Of a DNA stretch of 64,000 nt, positions 45,015-55,478 are shown in pieces (the first letter of the stretch is position 1; each line of letters starts with the position of its first letter). A program made the translations under genes and the position numbers. The stretch is from Udeniomyces pyricola. Taxonomy: Eukaryota; Basidiomycota; Tremellomycetes; Cystofilobasidiales; Mrakiaceae. The notes beneath the pieces were generated by a model. The model saw nothing but the letters and a program-made list of their open reading frames with translations, was not told the origin of the DNA and ran no database searches. The DNA lies in NCBI GenBank assembly GCA_039545295.1, contig BCIK01000027.1, forward strand, positions 25,781 through 89,780, read 5' to 3'.

Positions 45015-46372
45015 ATGTCCCCCAAAGCCATCGAGTCCTTTGACGAGTTCAAGTCCATCGTCCGTTCAGCTTCGCTTCTTCCCATCCGCCTTCCAACGCA
45101 AGACACACATCCACACACACTGAGTCCGACCAAACCGGACTCGCTTGCTCACGCTCTTCTTTGCCTGCTCGCTTCTCTCCTCTTCTCCTTCTCTCACGCT
45201 CGCTTCGTGTGTGGTCGCAACAGATCGATGGCGACAGGCCCGTTATCATTGATTTCTGTACGTCATCAATGACCTGTCGGGGAAGACGCTCTTCTTTTGG
45301 GTCGGGGTGGGAGAGGAAGGACGAACGCGGTGGTAGGGGATGATGATGGTGTGATGGGATCTGTGGTCTCGTTCGCTGACAATTCACACGTTCTCTGATC
45401 CCTCATCCTTACCATCTCGTGTTCATACGTCGTGTCATTCACTCTTATCGATGTCGACTGATATCTCTCAGGGGCCACTTGGTAAGATTCTTCTTTCTCC
45501 TCCCAGACTCGAGTCCAAAGCTGTCAAAACACTGACTCTCCTTCCTTCCTTATTCCCCTTCTGTCCCTTGCTTCCCCATCCCTGCTCTTCTGATGTCGAT
45601 GAATACAGGTGTGGACCTTGCAAGATGATTGCTCCTCACTTCAACAAGCTCGACGCTCAGTACCCTGACGTTGACTTCTACAAGGTCGACGTTGATACTC
45701 AGGAGGAGATCGCGGCTGAGGTGTTCGTATTCAGTCCCTACCCTCACACTTCTCTTTGCTTGCTTGCTCATGGCCGATTGACGTTTGAGGACCTTGATGA
45801 GTCTGCTGAAGGATCATGAAGTTCTCCAGTATCCATCAATCCTCGATGGCAAAACAGGGAATAGCAACGAAACCATCGAGAGCTAACCCTGAGTCCGTCC
45901 ACTTGACCCTCAACCCCCCCCCCTTTGCTTGCCCTTTGCCTCCTCCTTCTTTTCCATCTTTTTATCATCTCATCAGCGGAATCAAGGCCATGCCTACTTT
46001 CACCATCTTCTACAAGGGAAACAAGATTGACACCGTCACCGGTGCCATGCCCCCTAAGCTTACCGTTCGTCGCTCACCTCCTTTAGCTTGCTTGCCTTTG
46101 ATTCGCTTGACTTCTTCGACATCTGGCCAGTTATATCCTAACCTCCTCTCCCTCTCCCTCTCTCCCCCCTTTTGACCCGTTTCCTCCCTCCTCTACAACC
46201 TCCTCAACCCCGATCCTTTTCCCTTCGTTCTTGGTCCTTCTCGAAACAGGCCGCCCTCAAGGGTCTTTCGGAGAAGATCCCCGACTACAAGCCCGCTGCC
46301 GCTGAGGGTGCTTCTTCTTCTGCCGAGGTCACCGCCGAGGCTCCTGCCCCTGTCACCAACGAGTCCGCTTAA
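45015..46372 (+). CDS. TRX1: Thioredoxin
   Basis: Small dithiol oxidoreductase. Six exons: 45015-45059 (MSPKAIESFDEFKSI), 45224-45257 (IDGDRPVIIDF), 45472-45481 (10 nt), 45609-45722, 45977-46064 and 46250-46372. The 10-nt exon supplies W-A-T-W split at both ends, so the active site WATWCGPCKMIAPHF is formed only after both flanking introns are removed. Next are VDFYKVDVDTQEEIAAEVGI, KAMPTFTIFYKGNKIDTVTG (with the conserved cis-proline) and the final helix AALKGLSEKIPDY. A disordered Ala/Ser/Glu/Pro tail of about 27 residues (PAAAEGASSSAEVTAEAPAP then VTNESA) extends beyond the normal fold. Two donors are GTTCGT. Confidence 0.95.
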
Positions 46373-46822
46373 GAAACAAGAAAAAGAAGAAACGACGGAC
46401 TTTCATATGACTCCACTTCTCGATATTCATAGCTACACACACATATATATATATACATGTATATCTTCAGATTTACGTGATCTCAGAGTCCTTGTCAGAT
46501 CTTTCTTCGATGAGGGGGAGGGGGGTGGCGGGGGGGAGAAAGGGGAGCTTTCGAGAAGTATTCGGTCATCACGTGATCCGAAGAACAAAGGGTCGGAAAC
46601 GACATATGATAATGGTGGTAGGAATGGTAGCATCGTGTGTGAGGATGACAATCTTGACGATAAAGGGCGATGGTGACAAAGACGCCGATGATATGGTTAC
46701 ATTGAGGGAGGTTACAGCCAAGGGCCCGGAAGTCTTGTGATTTTGATAATCAAGGGAGATATTACTTGTCGAATTTGACATGAGCCTACGGTACTGATGT
46801 ATCGCCGGACCTCGTTGAGTGT
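46373..46822. other. Convergent 3' intergenic region
   Basis: 450 bases between the thioredoxin stop and the stop of the stress-domain gene, with a (TA)n run near 46443-46455 and G-rich patches. No gene seen. Confidence 0.4.
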
Positions 46823-48773
46823 TCATCGCTGGATGATGATACAGTTCTGGCCGTTTTGAAGGCAGTAGTTTCCGACCGATCCCGCGCCGACAACTCGATT
46901 CAACCTTGGAGTATTTTTCACATCGACAAAGATACAGGGAGGGAAGGTTAGGAACGGGGGAAGGAGAGGAACAAAAGACACAGTGGGATGTCAGGCAAAG
47001 TTCGGAAAGAGAAGGGCGACCGAAAAACTATGACAAGACCGATGATGCTAGACAAGCATCATCAAGATCAAAGGAAGGGAGGTGGAGCCAGACCAGAGGG
47101 TACATACTTTGAAAGTTTTCGTCGACCCAGAATGACGAGGTCGACTTCAAACTGCTTGGCGAGCGCGCAGAGGGCCTTGGCAGGTGAGGAATCGTGGACG
47201 ATCAGGGGCGTCACGCAAACCTGATGATGATTGCACCAAAGGAACGGACGTTTGGAGTAGAGAAGGAAAGGAATAAGAAACCAAGCAGAAGGGACGGAGG
47301 GTTAGTGATGATGGACATACGCCACTACCTGATCTGATCCCTCCCATGACTTCCGTCCTCAAGTCTCATCCATCGAGCGACCCTTCTCGAACGATAGGTT
47401 TCAAAGACCCTTCCTTCGACTATGTACGTCGTTCCGACTCACATTCTTCTTCTCACCCAACCTCTTTCCGGCCTCTTCTAATCTCTCCATGGCGTCCGCC
47501 CTAAACCCTTGCAGCGCCAATGCGTTGACATCCTCATCGTCCTCCTTACTCCCGCTCCCATCTACATTACTGCCGCTAGCATGGCTGGTGTTGGCGTTCC
47601 CACCACTGGCGAGTCGGTTGTGGACGGAATGGGAGGAAGGCCAGCCGAAACCGGTCGATTCGGTCTTGGGCGAGTGACTGCGCGGGGACGACGTAGCAGC
47701 CGCGGTGATTTTGGGAGCGGGAGGGAGGATCGAAGCGAGGTAGACAATGTCGGTCGGGCCAAAGGTCATTTTTTCAATAACGCTGATAATTGATGGAGAA
47801 AATGGGAGAGAGAGAGGGGAAAGATTAGGAGGGAAGGTGAGAAAAGGATCATGGGCCAAGACGATGATGTCAGCATGGGTGAACAATAAATACGTCCGTC
47901 CTATATCTCTTTCTGAACCTTTCTTCATCCAACGATCCAAACCATCGACAGCAGACCTCAATGAGGATGCCCCATCCCTTAGCCAGTCACTTATTTCAGC
48001 AAGTGAAGAAAACGTAGATAAGACGCACTGATCGTACGCGATGAGAGCGTCTTCCCGGCTGTCCCAGCCCAAGAGATAGAGGGTGCCAATGTCGGGCCGG
48101 TCGCTGCCTTTGGGGAGGGGATTGGTGATCTGGCCAAACGCTGGCACCTTTGGATCGGCGAAATCAAGGGCAGTTCTGAGTTGTTAGCGAGGGGGAAGAA
48201 GAAGGAGAAGGAGAGGAGGGAAGAAGAAGGAAGGTTAAAATCAGAAGATGTCAGAAGAAGGCTAGAAAGAGGGCCAGAGAGTCAAGGTCGCGTGATGTGC
48301 CGCTTGGCAACTGGCCGACGGTGCGCTATTCGAGACCGTGGCCTATTCCATGCATCCCATCACTCGAGTGCCAGTGTCAACTGTACAGATTTAGCTAAAT
48401 CAAGCTTGGAAATCAAGCGAAACGACTTACGGCGAGGCTTCGGGGGTCCGGGAGCGTTCAAGCGGATGCGTTAGATCGAGGATGTGGGAAAGGGACGACT
48501 TGCGTTGGACGCGTTCCCGATGGTGGTCCGGAGACGCAGGCTTGGGCAGTGAATCGGGTGAGCAGATGCTGGTGAGTCCAATGAGCGAGGATAAGGACGG
48601 GAGGGAGTGGAAGGGATAAGTATGTGTGTATGTGACAAGAGGCTTGGTTAAGAATGGAACGAAGGGACAGTTGATGTCGATTGAGGGATGTATGGAAAGA
48701 GATTGACGAACTCGGGAGTGAGATGGTCCGACTCAAGTTGAGAACTCGTTTGGATGGGTGATGTATAGGCCAT
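46823..48773 (-). CDS. Universal stress protein (UspA) domain protein
   Basis: Nucleotide-binding alpha/beta domain of the UspA superfamily, cytosolic, exact role unknown. The start is ATG 48773 (MAYTSPIQTSSQLESDHLTP). A regulatory-looking N-terminus follows (RVQRKSSLSHILDLTHPLER then SRTPEASP), spliced to TALDFADPKVPAFGQITNPL, then LYLLGWDSREDALIAYDQ. The two halves of the domain are separated by a long Ser-rich insert (about 47560-47720) before GFRADAMERLEEAGKRLGEK. The second half reads VTPLIVHDSSPAKALCALAK, FEVDLVILGRRKLSK and finally VVGAGSVGNYCLQNGQNCII then IQR. D-L-V-I-L-G-x-R, then G-x-x-x-G-S-V-x-x-Y, is the UspA ATP-site signature. The stop is TGA at 46823-46825. Confidence 0.87.
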
Positions 48774-49140
48774 GTTGGTGTTGGTGTTGACGTTGATGTT
48801 GACGTTGATGTTGATGGTCAAGGGCTGTCGATGGGTGATAGAACAAGTGTCAATGGTACCGCCACCAAAGTGAAATCAAGTCAGCTTGGAATCTTCGGCA
48901 TCCGGAACGGCGCGGCAATTCGCAAGTCCAACGGCAGCCACTAAGACAGCGTACAGCGTTCAACGGAATTCGGAAGTCCGTCTAGAGTTATGCATTATAT
49001 ATCATCGATGCTTCCACAACCTTCTTACCGCCGCCTTCCATCGATCACCAGTCACATCGTCCCTATACGTCATTCACACACCATCTTCACTTAACACACC
49101 ATATACCACTGAATGTTTAGTAATCTCATCCATTCCCATC
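48774..49140. promoter_or_regulatory. Intergenic region with a GTTGAT/GTTGAC repeat
   Basis: 367 bases. Right before the start of the stress-domain gene is a run of alternating GTTGGT, GTTGAC and GTTGAT units (about 48776-48820). The rest is the 3' region of the PIH1 gene. No gene seen. Confidence 0.45.
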
Positions 49141-50812
49141 TCACGCCAGATACCTCGCGTACACCACCACTTTCTTCTCCGCCACCAACCACTCCGCTCG
49201 CAAGCCGTCTCCCGCCAGCACCGACTTGACACCCTTCCCCGAAACAATCGTGCGCACCCCAACCTCCAGAGGGTCCCACCCATCTACACTGATCACGATC
49301 GTCTGGGGCTCGACCAACTCCACTCGCATGGCAGGAGGCGGTCGGCTCGGACTGTACGTGGGCATGCTGGAAGGAAGCGGGACCGTCAACGTCAACGTGG
49401 TCGTCGTCGGGTCAAGCTCAAGCCGATTCGACGATGCGTCTCCAAGATTGGGTCGAGATGACGAATGAGGAATCGAGGAGAGCATTTGGATTTTGCTGTT
49501 GGTGTCGGGGCTGTCACTGAGCGTTAGCCCATTGACCGACTGAGCCAAGGGTTTTGTGCCGATAGGCGTCGAAGGTACAAGAACGGAGCGAGGGAGAAGA
49601 GGGCCCTTGGAGCTCAAGGTTTTGGGAAGGGAGTGATCTGTGAGCACAGGACAAGAAAGGAAAGAGGGAAGAACACATCATATCGTGAGAACGTGTCCAT
49701 GTGGTACGCATAGAACGGCCTTATGATCGAGTGACGGGCGAGCCCAGGAAAGAGGAGAAAGGGAGCTCAAGAGCTTACTTCTTGAAAGTTCAACGCTCAA
49801 CTTGTCCTCGACCAGTTCAAGAGCCTATAGGACATGAAGATGAGACCAGAGTGGAGTCATACATCGGAGATCAATGGTCAAGTCTGCCGGATCGACAGGT
49901 GAATTGAGGAAGACATGACTAACGATTTCAATGATAAATAGTTTGTATTGGGCGTCTTGCTTGAGCTTGTCGTGAACATGAGTTGAGAAAATGATGTCGA
50001 TGACGAGACTTGGGTTGCCAACTGGTCCATGACAAAAGGATGAAGCAAGCGAAGTAAGGAGGTTGGTCATCAGACCCGCACATACAGTCGTTGGACATAT
50101 CCCACAGCTTCTGACTTAATCCCTTGCCTGGGCTGCGGTCCTCACCTTTGTCGACCGTGATGGCAGCATCACCGACCACGCTGGGCACCCAATCGGGATC
50201 GCCACTTTCCAGTTGCTTCGTTGTGGGCGCAGGCGGCTCAGGACATGCGGCGTGGTGGGTGATGTTGATGAAGCATTTCGCGTTGGCGGGCAAGGTCTCG
50301 GACCGAGAGAGCGAGGGAAGGAAGATGGAGGACGAGGTGGCGAGGTACGATTTGAGGACAAAAGAGGGCTGGAAATGGGATCAGGCAAGCAAGATCAAGG
50401 GGGGGGGGGGTCAAGCGTTGAGAGGGTGATAGGAGAGTCAAGTTAGCTCTGCCTGTTCGAGGAACTTTGGACTCGGTCCATTAGTACGGGCAGCCATTAC
50501 TTTGGGAGTGATCACTTGGGTCTTGAGCCTGTCCATGCACGTTGGCTCGATTTCATGTCAGTATCCTTATGTTTATTCCATCAACATCACAGCACGATTG
50601 GCGGCATCCATTGGCATACGATGTCGAGCTCAGTGGCAAGTTCGCCAGCGCGATACGTACCTCGAATCGGCTGCTGATTGACTACTACTACTACTACCTG
50701 GCATGTGAATGGGAGGCTCGTACGTCGGGCGTGAGGAATTGAGAGGATTTTGTGGGGTGAGGAGAAACGATGACTTGGTGGTAGAAGACGATGGGACGTC
50801 GAGAAAGGTCAT
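49141..50812 (-). CDS. PIH1: PIH1-domain protein (R2TP complex type)
   Basis: Adaptor of the HSP90-associated R2TP complex, which assembles box C/D snoRNPs and PIKK kinases. Exon 1 starts at ATG 50812 (MTFLDVPSSSTTKSSFLLTP) and ends in SQSAADS; a GTACGT donor joins it to RLKTQVITPK and a GTAATG donor to PSFVLKSYLATSSS, reconstituting the conserved I-x-P-x-P-x-F-x-x-K-T/S opening. The PIH1 domain continues NAKCFINITHHAACPEPPAP, DPDWVPSVVG, PSLVIDIIFSTHVHDKLKQD and YKLFIIEIALELVEDKLSVE. The C-terminal part holds a CS-like beta domain (LELDPTTTTLTLTVPLPSS; MRVELVEPQTIVISVDGW). The stop is at 49141. It diverges from ASF1 with only 241 bases between starts. Confidence 0.87.
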
Positions 50813-51053
50813 GATGGGCGAGGTGGATGGGGATGTTGTAGACGTATAGCTATATAATATAAGTACAAGCTGAATCTATCATGCTCAATCGGTCACCAGC
50901 TGGAAATGCGACGCGTCGCTTGTGAATCAACTTGATCTCCATCATCATCATCATCATCATCATCGCGTCGTCTCTTGCTTCCATCATCACCGCTCATCAT
51001 CACCCTCTGCACTAGCCTCATTACCATCTCTCCCGTCCATCGACCCGTCCACC

Positions 51054-52548
51054 ATGTCCATCGTCAACATCCGCAACATCGAAATCGTCAACAACCCCGC
51101 AAAGTTCTCCGACCCATACGTCTTTCGCATTCAGTTCGAGTGCATCGCTCCTCTCAAAGAAGGTCAGGCCCAGTCTTACGTCCAGCTGCCATCCCTACAG
51201 ATACGGTGCTGTTGTATTTTCTCTGGTCTTCCGCTTCTCAACGGCCAGAGGAAGGACACAGTGCCCATAGAAAATCAAACGATCAGAGACCGATACTCAT
51301 ACATCTCCTCCCTTTTCCATCGTCCCTCGTCTCTCCATCCTGCATTCACATCCTCATCCAACTTAATCCCATCCCATCACGCTCTTGGTCCATCAGACCT
51401 CGAGTGGAAGCTCATCTACGTCGGAGCTGCCGATAGCGAAAAGTATGATCAAGAACTTGACTCGTGTATGGTCAGTTGCCGTTCATCCTGTTTTGTTGGA
51501 TCAATCTCCCTCTCTCGCTCTCTCTCTCTCTCTCTCTCGCACCAATTTCCTCATACCATGGCTCAGCTCATCTCGACCATACCTCATTTCCTCTTGCTTC
51601 CACTCGCTCGACGACTGACACATCATCTAATCTCCTTGTCATGTATCCCCTTGCTCCCTTTACAGGTCGGCCCTATTCCCGTCGGTCTGAACTCGTTTGA
51701 ATTCTCCGCTGCCGCCCCCAACCTGTCTCTTCTCCCGTCTGCGACGCCCAACTCCGGTCCCCCTTCCCCTGCCGATCTCATCGGCGTCACCGTCATCATT
51801 CTCTCTGCCCTTTACAACGACAAGGAGTTTGTCCGCGTTGGATACTACGTCGCCGCCAATTGGGAGAGTGAAGAATACGCTGCCGATGTCGAAGAGGGCA
51901 AGAGGGAGGGAAGCATGGATGGCTTGGTCCGAAACGTCAAGGTCGATACGCCCAGAGTGACGAGGTTCAGTAACAAATGGTAAGTTTCTTCTTCGATCGG
52001 TTTCCTTATGGAATATGATGCCTTCATGGGCAGCCAAGATCAGTTCAAGCGCATAGCCCCCCCCCTCTTTGGTCGTCTCAACGTCTTCTTACACATTATC
52101 ATTGTTCTTTTTCTCTCTCTCGCTGTATGTGTGTTCTTCCGCTTTCCGTCCATTCAGGGATGCTCCAGAATCCTCGATGCCTTCGACCGAATCCACTTCC
52201 AACTCTTTCCTTCCATCCTCGGCCCCCCAGAACCCATCGACGAACCCCCAACCGGCGCGAGACCCTTTGGAATCTCCTTTACCTCCCGCCATCACCGCTG
52301 TCCCTGCTCCCGCCCCTGCTCTTGCTTCATCTTCAGATGCTCCCTCGACATCGACCGCCCCGACTGTGGCTGACGCGGAACCTGTCGCGGCCGAAGGAGC
52401 GGAGAAGGAGGAATTGGCGAGACCGCTTGCCGCTGCCGCGGAGGAGACAGACAAGATGGGCGCCGAGACCGCAGGCGATATGGGTCGGGGCGAAGAGGCC
52501 GGAGAAGGTCTGGCCAGTCAGGCGGGTGGAGAGCTTAGCCAGATCTGA
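51054..52548 (+). CDS. ASF1: Histone H3-H4 chaperone ASF1
   Basis: Nuclear chaperone that hands H3-H4 dimers to assembly factors in replication and repair. Four exons: 51054-51162, 51397-51470, 51666-51979 and 52158-52548. The conserved core is MSIVNIRNIEIVNNPAKFSD, PYVFRIQFECIAPLKE, DLEWKLIYVGAADSEKYDQE, LDSCMVGPIPVGLNSFEFSA, GVTVIILSALYNDKEFVRVG and YYVAANW, near identical to other ASF1 proteins. There is a small insert SLLPSATPNSGPPSPADLI before the G-V-T strand, and the tail is Ala/Pro/Glu-rich and acidic, as in fungi. Confidence 0.97.
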
Positions 52549-53011
52549 TTCAGTGGAAATACCTGATAAAGAAGTATAAGTCTCTACTGCTCTGGGAACC
52601 GAGGTCTTGCTGCAGACGTTTGACTGGACGTTGACGTAATGGAGGGCTTTGAGGGTGCGTCTGTAGAGGAAAGCTATGACATGTGATTAGACATGACGGA
52701 AAGGGCAACAACGACTCTATTCACGTCATAAGTGTTATTCCAATATTGTACGTTATACCTCGAGTAGATCCGGATGGCCAATTGAAAAACTTGATAGTCA
52801 TGTGATGAATGAGAGAGATCAAGTTCTGAGGAAAGAACCTGGTTACGTGACTTATATATATATATACCATGACGCTGGAAATCACGAACTGATCAACTGC
52901 GGGCATCGTCACGTCAACCAACGCGCCCAACCAAACCACGTCCACGTTCCATTCTGTCTCTACATAATTGATTGAACCCACCTATCGTACGACAACCTGA
53001 TCTCAAGGACC
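52549..53011. other. Intergenic region
   Basis: 463 bases with a (TA)n run near 52853-52867 and no gene. Confidence 0.4.
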
Positions 53012-54910
53012 ATGGCTCCTCCACCCCAACTTCCCCTCGATCTCTTCTTCACCATCAAGTCTCACCTTGTCGACCTACCCTCTCACCTGTCCCTCTCACT
53101 CGTGTCGTCCCAAATCCGCGCGCATCTCTACCCAACCGATACCATCTACGCCACCCTCCTCTTTTCCTACCTTGGTCTTTACCCTGATTGTCTCACTCCC
53201 TCTTCCACTTCGATCCACCGATCGAGATCGAGAACGGCGGAAAGTGTTTGTAGAGAGGTCGTGAGGAGGTGGGAAGAGCATGAGGTAGATGGCGTGTGTG
53301 GAGGAAGGGAAGTTACAGAGGTCACAGCGGGGAGTGAAGGCGTCGAGTGTCACGTTAATAAGGTCCAGGGCGTTTGTGAGGGAGCGAAGACTTGGTTAGG
53401 TTATTATCACGTCGAGACTGTGAAACAAAGCACAGGGGATCTTGCCTGTTTTTTTTTTTTTTTTTTTTTTTTGTGCTATTTGACAGACGAACTGGCATGG
53501 ATGGAAAAGAAGAAGCATAAGCCATCGGGGGCAGAAGTACTGACTTGAATTTTCTTTCTTTCTTTCCTGCCACTGCTGATCATGAATCCCATCACCTTTA
53601 CTCGACAGAAACCCATCCATCCACCGCCGTCTTCACCCCGGGCGAGATCTTTGATCTCGGCATCCCCTTAACCGTCAACCCGTACCTTGGGTTTTCCTCG
53701 CTCGACGACTGTCTCTCCATCCCAAGGGTGCTCAATCCGGAATGGGACGCCGTCGTAGGGACATTACCGGGAGAAGAAGAGATGCATGAGGAACCGATCG
53801 GGCTTCATCCAGGCGTCGCGAATAGTGTAAATGAAGAAATCTTCCTTTCTGTTTGAGGGGGAAAGGGGGAGGGGGGGGGGGGCGAAGGCAGACTAGACTG
53901 TCTGGGAGTCTTGCATCGACCTAGCGGATTGGTCAGGTTCAAAGATGCCTTCAAACGGTCATCTGTCACGAGTCGGGGTCGATTCGTTTGATGGAGCGAA
54001 TACGATGACATCAATGGACTGACACATCTTTTATGTCCCATCGTTCTCTCCATTGTCATTCTGGTACTAGTTTGCAACTCACCCACCCGTAACGGTACAT
54101 TCCTCCTTGTCTTTGTCCCACAACTTTCACTAAAACGCCGACGTCAGCCTGTGGATCAACTACTGATCATCCATTAACCTTTCCTCATCCCCCTTACTTG
54201 GTTCTGGAACCTCGACGTACCGACTCGCGGCACGGCGACGATCTTGAATGCAGGAACTAAAACTCTGGCTCAAAGGAGGGATCCATATCGTCAATCCTCA
54301 AGGCGTCACGCTTCTTCAATGCCGTCAAGCTATCCATCATGCCTTCTTCACCCCCGAGCAGCCAGGCAAGAAGCGGTCCGGCGGGGAAGGAAGGGATGAT
54401 CAGCAGGATCTAAATCTGGGAATGAGAGATGAGAATCTGGTCGAAGCGGAGATCTTGTTTGTCCTATTTTTGTTTTATCTTGTTGTTTTGATTTTTAGGT
54501 TCATCAGGCCGTGCGGGGGGAAGGGTTGTTTCGCATCTTTTCTGATTGCTCCTGTCCATTGTATTCTTGGGCTCTTGTCTTCCCAATGCCCTTTCCCTTC
54601 CCCTTGTCGGATCAATCAACCAACCAAACACCTAACCAACCTATCGCATATAAAGCGGTCGTACCTGGCTTCACTCAACCTCCCCATCCCACCCCTCCCA
54701 CACCCATCTCTCCGAACACTCTCCCACGCCTCCTACTACCACCACCACCACCTCTCATTCCAACCCGTCGTCTCCGTCGACTTCTTCACTCCATCCAAAC
54801 CACAGTCTCTCTTGGGAAGACACCTACAAGGTCCTATCCCCTCACTCGTGGGAGCCCGAGAAAGCGGGGAGTTGTCGGTTGGGATTGGCAGAGTATTGGA
54901 GGGTTATTGA
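53012..54910 (+). CDS. Unrecognised protein, F-box-like N-terminus, exon joins incomplete
   Basis: The start is ATG 53012 in good context. The first exon reads MAPPPQLPLDLFFTIKSHLV then DLPSHLSLSLVSSQIRAHLY, resembling an F-box, then a charged region. A 24-base T run (53449-53472) belongs to an intron whose removal joins DLA to YELAWMEKKKHKPSGAE. Downstream coding-like pieces are THPSTAVFTPGEIFDLGIPL, VNPYLGFSSLDDCLSIPRVL, LKGGIHIVNPQGVTLLQCRQ and, near the end, FTPSKPQSLLGRHLQGPIPS then VGIGRVLEGY with TGA at 54908-54910. The join between PSGAE and THPST does not keep frame with any GT-AG pair I can find, so either an exon is misread or the gene is broken there. I do not recognise the family. 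Confidence 0.5.
53449..53472. repeat. Poly-T tract (24 T)
   Basis: Homopolymer inside the first intron of the 53012 gene, starting at its donor (GTTTTT). Such tracts are prone to sequencing and assembly length errors. Confidence 0.9.
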
Positions 54911-55478
54911 TGCCGTTGTGGCCGTCGTAGTTGTCGATGAGTGATGGCATGCATATCCATGGATGGGTGTTAGCTTAGGGTGGTACGATGGATGGTTAGA
55001 GGTGAGGAAGAGGGAAATGGATAGGAAAGAGGAACGCCGATATGGGTATATACATATACTTACATATATAAGATGAATCCATAGATCCCTCTTAGTAGGG
55101 TTTAGGGAATCGTGGCTCGTTTTTTTTTTTCGTTGTGATGATAAGTCAACCTCGCGGGACTAGACCAGGTGAGATTAGAAATGTCGCAAAATCAACCCCT
55201 TTCGACGTTCCCCCCCCCCCCTTTTTATTTTTCTTGTTCTTGTTCTTGTTCTCCGGATGTCCTTTTATCAACAAAAGACTCAAACCCAACCCTACCGGGC
55301 GAAGCCCAGCGACATCCCTATGTCCGAACCAAACCCAAACAGAAACTGCGCGGGGCGATTTCGAACAGGACATGCAGGTTTTCATGATTATATATTCCGT
55401 CGTTCTTAGGTAGACGACATCTAGATGAATGGATGACGTTTCTTTCTTTCAATGTTTTTTTTTTTGGGGAGAAGACTG
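54911..55478. other. Convergent 3' intergenic region
   Basis: 568 bases with TA-rich stretches near 55045-55070, a T run near 55121-55130 and a C run at about 55209-55220. Frames here have no family features. Confidence 0.4.
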
